Assembly: GCA_023807065.1 (NCBI GenBank)
Contig: JAJJLU010004635.1
Location: 1 to 10,904 of the forward strand
DNA length: 10,904 bases
Origin: Isotricha intestinalis
Lineage: Eukaryota > Ciliophora > Litostomatea > Vestibuliferida > Isotrichidae
Direction of reading: 5' to 3'
Shown here: piece after piece, positions 1-7,615 of the stretch
Numbering within the stretch: position 1 is the first letter of the stretch
Layout of the letters: each line of letters starts with the position of its first letter
Notes under the pieces: model-generated
The model's database searches: none
What the model saw: only the letters and a program-made list of their open reading frames with translations
Told to the model about the DNA's origin: nothing
Program-made: the position numbers and the translations under genes

Positions 1-2
1 AT

Positions 3-353
3 TTAAATAAATATACTTTTAGATTAATGGAATGTGATGAATATACTAGAAAATATATGAGAGATAATGCTGAAATATTTAGAGATGCTGATTGTAGTGA
101 AGTTATTGAAAGAATTAGAACTTCTGGAAATAAATTTGATAGTCTTGAAAATTATTTAATAGAAATTTTAAGAACTTTAGATCCACAAGGTAAAGGTTGG
201 GTTTCAAGTGATATTATTTTAGAAGGATTTAAAAAATTCGGTCTCTATTTATCAACTCAGGAAGTTATCACTTTAGTTGGAGAGTTAACTAGAAATAATG
301 ATGGGGATTATTCTATGGAAGATTTATATAATTTAATTGTTTGTTACAAGTAA
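3..353 (+). CDS. EFHC/Rib72-like axonemal protein, C-terminal end (5' truncated by window)
   Basis: The frame is open from base 3 and ends at TAA 351-353. There is an ATG at base 27, but eight in-frame codons precede it without a stop, so this is probably the last part of a longer gene. Numbering from that Met, residues 3-17 (CDEYTRKYMRDNAEI, with a preceding TFRL) resemble the closing strand and helix of a DM10 domain, where an aDEYxxKYM motif is usual. Residues 42-105 form an EF-hand pair. Loop 1 (52-63, DPQGKGWVSSDI) keeps D1, G6 and V8 but has Ile at position 12. Loop 2 (88-99, TRNNDGDYSMED) has Thr at position 1. Both are therefore weak calcium binders at best. DM10 domains followed by EF hands are the layout of EFHC1/EFHC2/Rib72, proteins inside axonemal doublet microtubules. 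Its T-ending codons also fit the 3' part of a gene. The EF-hand pair is solid; the EFHC assignment rests on the short DM10-like stretch. Confidence 0.7.
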   Translation, partial: LNKYTFRLMECDEYTRKYMRDNAEIFRDADCSEVIERIRTSGNKFDSLENYLIEILRTLDPQGKGWVSSDIILEGFKKFGLYLSTQEVITLVGELTRNNDGDYSMEDLYNLIVCYK

Positions 354-489
354 AAATTTTCTTTTTTTTATTTAAATTTTGAAAAAATGAAAGGAAGTTA
401 AATTATTTTATTTTTTTAATTTATTTTTTTTTTTATTACATTTCTTAAATAATAAATATTGTATTTTAATAAATAAACTATAGTGAAAT
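354..489. other. AT-only spacer, T-rich 3' flank of the EFHC-like gene
   Basis: Directly after the stop the plus strand becomes strongly T-rich, with runs of 8-11 T, and carries no readable frame. This is probably 3' UTR and spacer. No distinctive polyadenylation signal can be picked out, because AATAAA-like strings are everywhere at this composition. Confidence 0.5.
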
Positions 490-1560
490 AATTTCCTTTA
501 TTTGAATTAGTTAAAATATTTTTTTGTTCTTCTTTATATACTCTATAATCAATAGTAAAGCATAATTCATTATTACATATCTAAAAGTCCTTTGAAAAGA
601 TTCTTCAGTAAATTAATTTTGAACAATATTAATTACTTTCAACATTTTATTTTTAAATTTATAAAAAATGTCTTTCATTTCTTCAAAAAAAAGAATATAT
701 AATTCAGACTTTTTAGAAGCTCTTAATTTTCCTTTTTTTTAATTATATTGTTTTTTTTGTAATATTTTATAATATACTTTAAATTCTTTTTCTCTCATTG
801 GAAATAAACTATAATTATCATTTATTAATGATAAATATTTTCACTTTAAATATTATTACCTAAATTAATTTCTTCTAAAGTTTTGTTTACTGGTAAAATT
901 ATACTATAAGATTTAATACATTTATTGGTTAATTTATTTCAAAATAAATTTAAATTTAAAATTTCTAATTTGTTTGGATTTTTAATAACTATTAATTCTT
1001 TTCTTTTTTTAAATCTTCGCTTAATTTTTAATAAAAACTATATGATTTTTGTTAAAGGTAATAATATAAATAAAAATTTTTAATGAATTTATATCTCCTA
1101 ATAATATTTTGAAATAATAAAATATGTTGGAGACATTTTTTATGATTTTGTTTTATTGAAGAATGAAATGTTGATCATAAAAATATAAGCCATCTTAGTA
1201 ATATTTACTCTTTGATTTACATTTACTCTTTTTATTACTTCGGTTATTTCAAATTTATCACATATTTCAAATAACAAACTTTTTTTCTATTTTACATTTT
1301 TTCATAATTGTTTTTTTTAAAATATTATTATTATGAAATGTATAATTAGGGATAATATTAATAAAATAAGTGAAATATAAGTTATGTAAAGTCTTTTTAA
1401 ATTTTGTTCTTTTTGATTTTTGATGAAGAATTTTTTATTTTTTTGTTAAATTTGTATTATTACTATCATATTAAAAACTAATGCTTATCATTACTTTAAA
1501 GTTTGATCAAATACATTTTTTTATCTAATCTTTCTCACTTTTTTAATTGGATATGAACAT
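490..1560 (-). pseudogene. Decayed leucine-rich-repeat protein gene (relic)
   Basis: On the minus strand this stretch gives a series of coding-looking segments in changing frames, broken by stops. In reading order they are about 1437-1266, 1285-1139, 1146-1027, 1030-942, 938-846 and a lysine-rich tail about 840-610. The clearest part, 1030-846, reads as ribonuclease-inhibitor-type leucine-rich repeats: NKLEILNLNLF, then an in-frame TGA (939-941), then NKLTNKCI and NKTLEEINLGNN. The tail contains KLRASKKSELYILFFEEM, which is protein-like but unassigned. TAA, TAG and TGA all occur inside, so no alternative code rescues one frame. LRR proteins of this class are usually scaffolds. The relic lies opposite the flanking functional genes and has no intact start. 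An alternative is a living gene with many very short introns, but no consistent GT..AG pairs remove the breaks. Confidence 0.5.
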
Positions 1561-1859
1561 TTAATTAAGTTAAAAATATATATTTCTATAATAAAAATGA
1601 TTAATAATATTTTTTGACTATTTAACTTATTTTTATCTATTTATTTTTTTTTATTATTAAAAATATCTATATTATAAATATAGTAAATATATTAAACAAT
1701 AATAGTTTTTGAAATTTATATGATTTTCAAGTTTTCAAATTAAATAAAAAATAATTAAGAAAGATTATAAAAATATAATTGATATATATAGCTACAACTT
1801 ATATAAATGAATATAAAACAACTGTTGTAAAGACATTTTCAACAATCTCAAATTTTTTA

Positions 1860-2410
1860 TAGAAGAGAATTATTTATTTTTTATTATTTATTATTTATAT
1901 CATCAATTATTTCAGTAATATTCTTTAAATATAATCATCTATTTCATAATAATCTAAATTTTTTTTTCATTTTCAAATAATTTTTCTTTTATCCTCTTTT
2001 TACAAAGTAATTTAAATAATTAAATAATTCTATTTTCATTTTTTAAATTGTATTCTTCAATGACAAATATAATGTTAAATACTTTATATGAAACCATTCC
2101 ATAATATATTTATAATATTTTGAAGTTGACATTATAAATATTTCTTTTAAAAAAATTATTATTCATAAAATTTTTTTTGATTATTAATTCAAAAAAAATT
2201 AAAATTTGAATTAGAATATATTTATTATAATTTAATTAAAATTTCATGATTCATTATGAAAATTAAAATTATAATTTAGTTTTGAAGAGGAGTATACTTC
2301 AATAAATATTTTCTTGTTTAAAAACTTTAGTATTCTTAAATTTCTTTATTTTTGATATAAAAAGTAATTTAAGTAATTTTCATTTAGTTTTTTTAGTTGA
2401 TAATTATAAT
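1860..2410 (-). pseudogene. Possible second minus-strand gene relic, family unknown
   Basis: The minus strand again shows protein-like segments richer in E, K, L, Y and V than random A/T sequence would give. Examples are YQLKKLNENYLNY and FLNKKIFIEVYSSSK (about 2400-2280), GMVSYKVFNIIFVIEEYNLK (about 2100-2041) and LLCKKRIKEKLFENEKK (about 2005-1950). Stops and frame changes separate them. I recognise no domain. This could be the upstream part of the same decayed LRR gene, a separate dead gene, or chance, and the evidence is only the look of the translation. The surrounding bases 1560-1860 and 2410-2719 hold nothing I can read apart from A/T-rich simple sequence. Confidence 0.28.
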
Positions 2411-2719
2411 AATATTATTAATTAATATATTTTATTCTCTATATTAAAAAATTATTTGATAAATACTAATATGCTTAATAAATATTATTACAAAATAAAA
2501 TTTTTTATTAATAAAACAAAATAGATTAAATAACTTTTTATTTAAGGAAAAATATTATAAAAATCTATTAAATATTTTTTTTTTCTTATAATTAAAAATA
2601 AAAAAGAAATAATTTAATAAACACTCCAATTCACATTTTTAAAATTTTTTTAAATAAATATAAACAAGAAAAAAATAAATCTTAAAAATTAAAAGTAAAT
2701 AATTAGAATTGATTCAAAA

Positions 2720-3223
2720 ATGAATATAAATCAAAATTATGACAAAATAAATGAACAAAGAGCATTAAATACAATGTCAGATTTATTAACAGATATATGT
2801 GAAGAAAGTTCAAAAGATAAAGACACAAATAATAAATATATAAAACCTTTTTTATCAAAAAAAATTCCATCAATATCAATAAAACAATATTTAGAACGTT
2901 TATTATCTCATACAAAAATGGAAATATCAACATTAATATTAATATTAATTTATATTGATAAAATATGCAGAAACAATAACTTCAGATTAAATTATTTTAA
3001 TATTCATAAATTAATAATTACTTCAATGTTAGTATCAATTAAATATAATGAAGATGAGTATTTTTCTAATAATTTTTATGCAAAAGTTGGAGGAATATCA
3101 GTAAAAGATTTAGATTTTTTAGAATACGTTTTTCTTACTCTTATTGATTTTCAATTATTTGTTGATGAAGATTTATATAATAAATATTCTAATTATATTC
3201 TAAGCATTAAGGTTGATGAATAA
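2720..3223 (+). CDS. Pho80/P-type cyclin (Cyclin_N family, CYCP/PCL-like)
   Basis: A 167-residue protein made almost entirely of one cyclin box. The N-terminal 40 residues are polar. FLSKKIPSISIKQYLERL (44-61) matches the F.s...P.IsI.dYl.Ri opening of Pho80-like cyclins. LILILIYIDKIC (72-83) is the second helix. FNIHKLIITSMLVSIKYNED (93-112) and NNFYAKVGGISVKDLDFLE (117-135) are the most diagnostic stretches: the N.yAkVGGIs..el..LE signature is typical of this family. DFQLFVDEDLYNKY (143-156) closes the fold. Such cyclins are short single-box proteins that activate Pho85/CDK5-like kinases in nutrient, phosphate or cell-cycle signalling. The start is the first ATG after an A-rich leader, and TAA follows the natural family end. 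It stands alone, with more than 1.4 kb to the next gene. Isoleucine codons move from ATA (9 of the first 10) to mostly ATT after residue 75. The CDK partner cannot be told from sequence. Confidence 0.9.
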   Translation: MNINQNYDKINEQRALNTMSDLLTDICEESSKDKDTNNKYIKPFLSKKIPSISIKQYLERLLSHTKMEISTLILILIYIDKICRNNNFRLNYFNIHKLIITSMLVSIKYNEDEYFSNNFYAKVGGISVKDLDFLEYVFLTLIDFQLFVDEDLYNKYSNYILSIKVDE

Positions 3224-4681
3224 TATTCAAGTTAAAGTATAATTGTATTATTTAACTCCATAATTTTTAATTTATTATATCTTAAAGTTTGTAGTTTTTA
3301 TTTAATTTAGTTAATTTTTAAATAATTTAATTGTAAATTCAATAAAAAATATTGGATGAAATATTTTATTTAAAGAATTTTATTCTTTTTAATTATTATC
3401 TTTCCAATAATTTTTTTCAAATCTATATATTTGGAATTAAAAACTATAAATGTTATAAAAGTAAAACAATTATAATGACAATCTGTTAAATGAATTAAAA
3501 AATATTTATTTATTTGAAAAAGTCAAAACAAATTTATAGAAGAAGAAAGAAATGACACTAAAGGATTAATTAAAGAATATTTAATTATTTTATTTCTCTT
3601 TTTTCTATTTATCTCTTTAAAGTCATTATTTTATAATAATTACAAAGAACATGAAAATTTAAATTTAAAATCTATTAATAATTCAAACATATTTTATTCA
3701 ATGATTTATTCATTAAAATCATAAAAATCTCTTTCTTCTTTGTCTTCTTTTTCTTTTCTCATTTTTTTCTTTTACATTCAATCTAATTATAATAAAAAGT
3801 AATTGGTTTAATAAATGATTTTCAGTTGTTTCATGTAAAATTTTATAAATGCTACATTTTAAAATTTGCTTTCCTTATTTTTATATCAATTTTTACATGT
3901 ATATATTTTTTATAATGATAAAATGGACAATCAAAGATTCTTAAAATTTTTGGTTTCACCCACTTTAATTATTTTCTTTCTTATCTTTTTATGACATTAA
4001 TATTTTTTTTAATACTTTGATTATTAAAATATTTATATATATTTATTTTAAAAATCTATTTTTTTTTATTTATTTATATTTCATTTTTTTTAATATTTAT
4101 TTGTTAAATATATCTCATTAAAATATCCATACAAAATTCCTATTCACATACCAATTATATATTCTATATTTTAATTTATTTTAACATTGATTATTATATT
4201 TCTCTTAAAATATTTTAAATGATTCGTTTAATTTTTTATGTATATTTTTATTATATTAAATTTTATTTTTGAAAACTCATTTAATAAAAAGCATTGATAC
4301 TAAAATATTTTTTTTTATATTTTTTTCATTTCTTCCATTTTATTTGATTGAGGCTTACTTTATCTTTTCGAGAAACATTATCATAATTTTTACTTAAACT
4401 TATAATTTAATATATTATATCATGCTAAATAAAAATTATATTATAATTCATATTAAATTGTTAAATTTAATTTAAATGATTATTTTACACAAAAATATAT
4501 TTTTGATAAAATTCTTTATTATTTTGAATAATTTTTATCTTCTATTTTTAATATATAATGAAACAACAAGTCAAATATAAATATTTATTATTGAATAAAT
4601 AATAAAAAAAATTATCAAAATTTTAGAATAGAAATATTATTTTAATAGAATATAAAAATAAAAATTAAATAGATAACTTAA
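3224..4681. other. Long AT-rich spacer with faint minus-strand coding traces
   Basis: About 1.46 kb without an intact gene. The first 300 bases are T/A-rich trailer of the cyclin gene. Between about 3540 and 3990 the minus strand is slightly less A/T-pure and gives broken protein-like pieces: RKEKEDKEERDFYDFNE and FELLIDFKFKF (about 3765-3650), NKIIKYSLINPLVSFLS (about 3600-3550), and DCPFYHYKKY (about 3932-3903), which resembles the CPFYH end of a CCCH zinc finger. Stops and frame changes interrupt them and I do not call a gene. From 4000 to 4560 I see only A/T simple sequence. The last 100 bases, A-rich on the plus strand, are probably promoter and leader of the roadblock gene. Confidence 0.4.
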
Positions 4682-5041
4682 ATGGCACAAAGTGAACTTG
4701 ACAAATTATTAAAAGCATTTGAAGAAAAAAACACTTCAATGGAGTATTATATTTTATGTTCATCAGAAGGAATACCATTTAAATCCAATTTAGAGAATAA
4801 TGCTCAAATAGTTAAAATTACAGGACTTTTATTTGATTTAATTTTATATTCAAAAAGAACTTTAGATGATTTAAAGAAAGTAAATGAACCTGGAGTAAAT
4901 AAAAATTTAACTATAAGAATGAGATTAAAAAGTGGAGAAGAATTAATTATTGTTCAACAAAATGAATTTTATTTAATCACCAAACAAATTTGTAAAATTA
5001 CTGATGCTCCTGCTGAACCAGAGAAAAAAGCAGATGCTTAA
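4682..5041 (+). CDS. DYNLRB: Roadblock/LC7 dynein light chain
   Basis: A 119-residue protein of the roadblock/LC7 family, slightly longer than the usual 96-105 residues because of a charged C-terminal extension (EPEKKADA). It follows the family order: N-terminal helix (SELDKLLKAFEEK, 4-16); first strands with the hallmark SSEGIPFKSNLENN (27-40), matching the n.eGiPikSt.dn motif; the long central helix (42-65); then LTIRMRLKSGEELIIVQQNEFYLIT (76-100), matching the lRiRskk.Eimvapd..y.Livi region. Roadblock dimers bind the dynein intermediate chain in cytoplasmic, intraflagellar-transport and axonemal dyneins. The start is firm, because an in-frame TAA (4679-4681) lies immediately before the ATG and the leader is A-rich. 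TAA is followed by T-rich sequence. Symbol given at family level; which dynein it serves cannot be told. It lies about 2 kb from the Tctex-type light chain gene on the opposite strand, with the PUF relic between them. Confidence 0.92.
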   Translation: MAQSELDKLLKAFEEKNTSMEYYILCSSEGIPFKSNLENNAQIVKITGLLFDLILYSKRTLDDLKKVNEPGVNKNLTIRMRLKSGEELIIVQQNEFYLITKQICKITDAPAEPEKKADA

Positions 5042-5580
5042 AGAATAATTAGTTTAAAAATATTTTTCCTTTTATTTATACTTTTCTTTTAAATAAAAAT
5101 ATTTACATATTTAATATCAGTTCTTTCTTTTTTATTGTTTTATTTTTACTAAATTAAATAATTATTTTAATTGTTTTGTTGTACTTGAATGAATTTGAAA
5201 AAAAGATTTTAAAAGAAGTTTTCATTAATTTTAATTATATTTAATTTAAGAGTTGAATTAAATGAACTTTTTTTTTACTTGAATTTATTTATATCTTAAA
5301 TATATTTCTTTAATTTCAGAATTGAATTCTTTTTTAATAAATTTATTCTTATTGATTTTCATTTTCTTTTTACAAATATATTTTATTTGTGATTAATTTA
5401 TCCTAATTAGTATCAAATATCATTTTCATTTCTTTTGAATATTTGAATTATATAATTGATAAAATATTTCAAAAATAATCTTCTTTTTATTCCTAATTCT
5501 AAATATTGAAAAAATTAATAAAAACAATTTAAAAACTTATATTATTTTTATAAAAAAATTATAAAATTATTAATTAAAAA
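5042..5580. other. Spacer between the roadblock gene and the PUF relic
   Basis: Holds the T-rich 3' flank of the roadblock gene, then mixed A/T sequence that turns A-rich over the last 80 bases before the ATG at 5581, as a leader does before intact genes here. No frame, RNA gene or notable repeat is visible. Confidence 0.45.
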
Positions 5581-6930
5581 ATGAATAATTCCAAAAATAT
5601 CGAATTTCCAATAAAGACAAGATTAAACGAAGTGATGGATGATGAAGATTCAAATATCAAAATGATGAAAATATAGTTTTTAATGATGAAGAAGAAAGAG
5701 AAAATAATTCTTAAAATAATCATTAAGTCCAATTTCAAATTCTATTGATTTTAATATAGGATTAATAAATAAAAATAATGTCTTATATGACTAAAATATA
5801 AATTTTATAAGAAAATATGTTGAAAAGTTTATCTGTGAATAATCAAAATTTTATGAATCCAAATTTTTGAAGAAATAAATAGAAATAATTGTAAAACTCA
5901 AATTATAAATAAACTTTTTATTTTCAAAAATAATTTGATTTCAAATTATTCTCAATTTATGATAACAAATTTTATAAATAATCATTTGAAAATATAAAAA
6001 ATAACACATAAACTATGAATAAATCAAATAATTTAAGAGATGAAAAAGAAAAAAAAGACTTAAAACAAATTATTAAAAGGAAATTTTGTAAAATATAAAA
6101 AGTAAAAAAAGATAGTAAAATATATTAAAAATATTTAAAAAATTTTCAGAATGATATTTTACATCAAATTTAAAGATTTAATAATAACTCCATATATCAA
6201 TTATTTTTATGGTAAACTTTTTATTTTTTTAAAAACAAAAAGATAGAAATGAATATTTAAATTCTAAATAAATGATTTAATTGAATTAAGTTGTAATAAT
6301 ATTGGAATATATCCAATTCAAGGAATAATTGGATTAATTGGAAGTAAATCAGAAAATAATTTAATTATAAATCCTATTAAATATTATATATTTCAATTAG
6401 CTTTTGATCCTTATAGTTGTTATATTATTGAAAAAATTATTTGTTATTTGAAGAAAATTAATTCCTTTTATTTATGTTTTTATTATTAATAATTTTTTAG
6501 ATTTATCATATAATCAAAATGCAATACTATGACTAATTGAATTATTTCTTTTATTCAAAAATATAAATATCATTTAATAATTAAAAAAATTATTGAAGAT
6601 AATTCAATGAATTTAGTAATTTATTTTTCAAGTTTTAATTAATCATTGGGAAGAAGAAGAAATAATTCAAATTTTTTCTTTATTTGAAAATAAATTAACT
6701 ATGTTTTCAAATGAAAAATATGCTTCGAATGCATTTGAAAGATGGATTGAAAAAATTCAAAAAGTTTTAATTATTTATATATTTGAAATTATTCAAAATA
6801 AAAAAATTAATTGCATATGAAATTAATGGAAATATATACAAATTAAATGACAAAAAATTAATTGAAAATGGAAAAATATAATTTTGTGAGATATAAATAG
6901 ATCATCCATGTAAATTTTTTTGATGAATAA
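5581..6930 (+). pseudogene. Broken Pumilio/PUF-family RNA-binding protein gene
   Basis: It starts like a gene: A-rich leader, ATG 5581, 31 codons, then TAG (5674-5676). Reading resumes in another frame (NDENIVFNDEEERENNS, 5661-5711) and then in several more. The N-terminal half is Asn/Lys-rich, as is common in PUF proteins. The C-terminal half carries PUF-repeat pieces. From 6268 to 6486 it reads NNIGIYPIQGIIGLIGSK and then QLAFDPYSCYIIEKII, matching the G.yviQ and La.dpyg..viek pattern of adjacent repeats, ending in TAA 6487-6489. At about 6560-6635 is QKYKYHLIIKKIIEDN. At about 6645-6815 is FSNEKYASNAFERWIE, matching the last-repeat motif KfASNVvEkci. Intact PUF domains have eight repeats of about 36 residues that bind mRNA 3' UTRs. 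More than ten stops and at least three frame changes make this a pseudogene. A gene split by many very short introns is less likely. CAA-to-TAA decay would explain many of the stops. Confidence 0.68.
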
Positions 6931-6945
6931 TATTCACTTATAACA

Positions 6946-6987
6946 TTTTTAAAAAAAAAATTTAAAAAAAAAAATTAAAAAAATTTT
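6946..6987. repeat. A/T homopolymer tract, 3' flank of the Tctex gene
   Basis: Runs of 7-13 A broken by TTT and TT and ending in TTTTTT, lying immediately beyond the stop of the minus-strand Tctex gene. Read in that gene's direction it is T-rich, like the trailers of the plus-strand genes. Part of it (AAAAAAATTTTTT) could form a weak hairpin. Homopolymers this long are also prone to sequencing error. Confidence 0.4.
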
Positions 6988-7368
6988 TTAATCAGTATAA
7001 AATCCCCAAACAATACAAGTACAATAAAAATAATCACCTTGATAAGTATAAGTAACATAATTATCAACATAATCATCCCACCAACCTTTAGCAAGAATAA
7101 TAACTTTTTGATTTCTTTTTTCTCCTAAATAAATTTGAACATTTAATTTATATCTTTTCATAGCACCGCTTTTTTGAATAACATTTCTAACTTTCATTGC
7201 AAGTGAATTTGCCATTTGAGCATTTCCTCCTATATCTTGAGGATTATAATTATAATTTTTTAATCCTTCTTCTAACATTGTTTTTACTTTTTCCAATATA
7301 TCTGAAGCATTAAATCTTTTATTCCATTCTGGCTCTATTGCTCCTGTTGTATAATCATCATCTGCCAT
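6988..7368 (-). CDS. DYNLT2B: Tctex-family dynein light chain, closest to TCTEX1D2/DYNLT2B
   Basis: A 126-residue protein covering the whole Tctex-1 fold. EPEWNKRFNASDILEKVKTML (12-32) matches the RF...v...i opening. YNYNPQD (39-45) corresponds to the Y.p.e loop of TCTEX1D2. RYKLNVQIYLGEKRNQKV (72-89) matches RYK..VqvviGE.r.egv. The WWDDYVDNY stretch (96-104) fits the usual fWD..tDny, and YFYCTCIVWGFYTD (113-126) is the closing strand. The RYK/GE-R/WD-DNY combination points to the Tctex2/TCTEX1D2 branch rather than DYNLT1. TCTEX1D2 is a light chain of the retrograde intraflagellar-transport dynein; relatives sit on inner-arm dynein. The start is the first ATG after an A-rich leader, and TAA ends the family exactly. 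It is transcribed away from the Rab gene. Thr codons are ACA for residues 7-30 and ACT for 106-125, and the first three Ile codons are ATA and the last five ATT: the clearest example of the codon gradient. Confidence 0.88.
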   Translation of the reverse strand: MADDDYTTGAIEPEWNKRFNASDILEKVKTMLEEGLKNYNYNPQDIGGNAQMANSLAMKVRNVIQKSGAMKRYKLNVQIYLGEKRNQKVIILAKGWWDDYVDNYVTYTYQGDYFYCTCIVWGFYTD

Positions 7369-7615
7369 TTTTTTAAAGTTACTTTTTTTTTTTATTTTAT
7401 TTTTTTATATGTTTTTTTTTTTATTTTTTATTGAGATTTATTATTTAGGTTTTATTAGTTAATCTTTATTAAATTTTCTCAGATTGGAATTTTTTATAAT
7501 TTATAAAATTAAGCTTTTAATGTTTTAATATTTATTATATAAAAAAATAAAAATTTCATTCAATAAATAATTTAATTAATAACAATGAATAATTATCATT
7601 TTAGATATAAAAAAA
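7369..7615. promoter_or_regulatory. Divergent promoter region between the Tctex and Rab genes
   Basis: The 247 bases lie between two start codons pointing outward, so both promoters and leaders must fit here. The left end is T-rich on the plus strand (an A-rich leader for the minus-strand gene) and the right end is A-rich (leader of the Rab gene). I cannot pick out a TATA box or factor site with confidence in such A/T-rich sequence. This is inferred from gene arrangement, not from a recognised element. Confidence 0.5.

Noticed and set aside
2703..2933. Minus-strand open frame opposite the cyclin start
   Set aside because: Its Leu/Ile/Phe-rich translation is the antisense of A/T-rich cyclin codons; the plus strand has clear family motifs.
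3411..3436. Inverted repeat with CAAAT and ATTTG arms near 3420
   Set aside because: Arms of about five bases are expected by chance in DNA this rich in A and T.
6946..6987. Poly-A tract as a retroposed mRNA tail of the PUF relic
   Set aside because: The tract lies directly at the Tctex gene's 3' end and is interrupted by T. No target-site duplication is visible, and similar homopolymers occur throughout the spacers.
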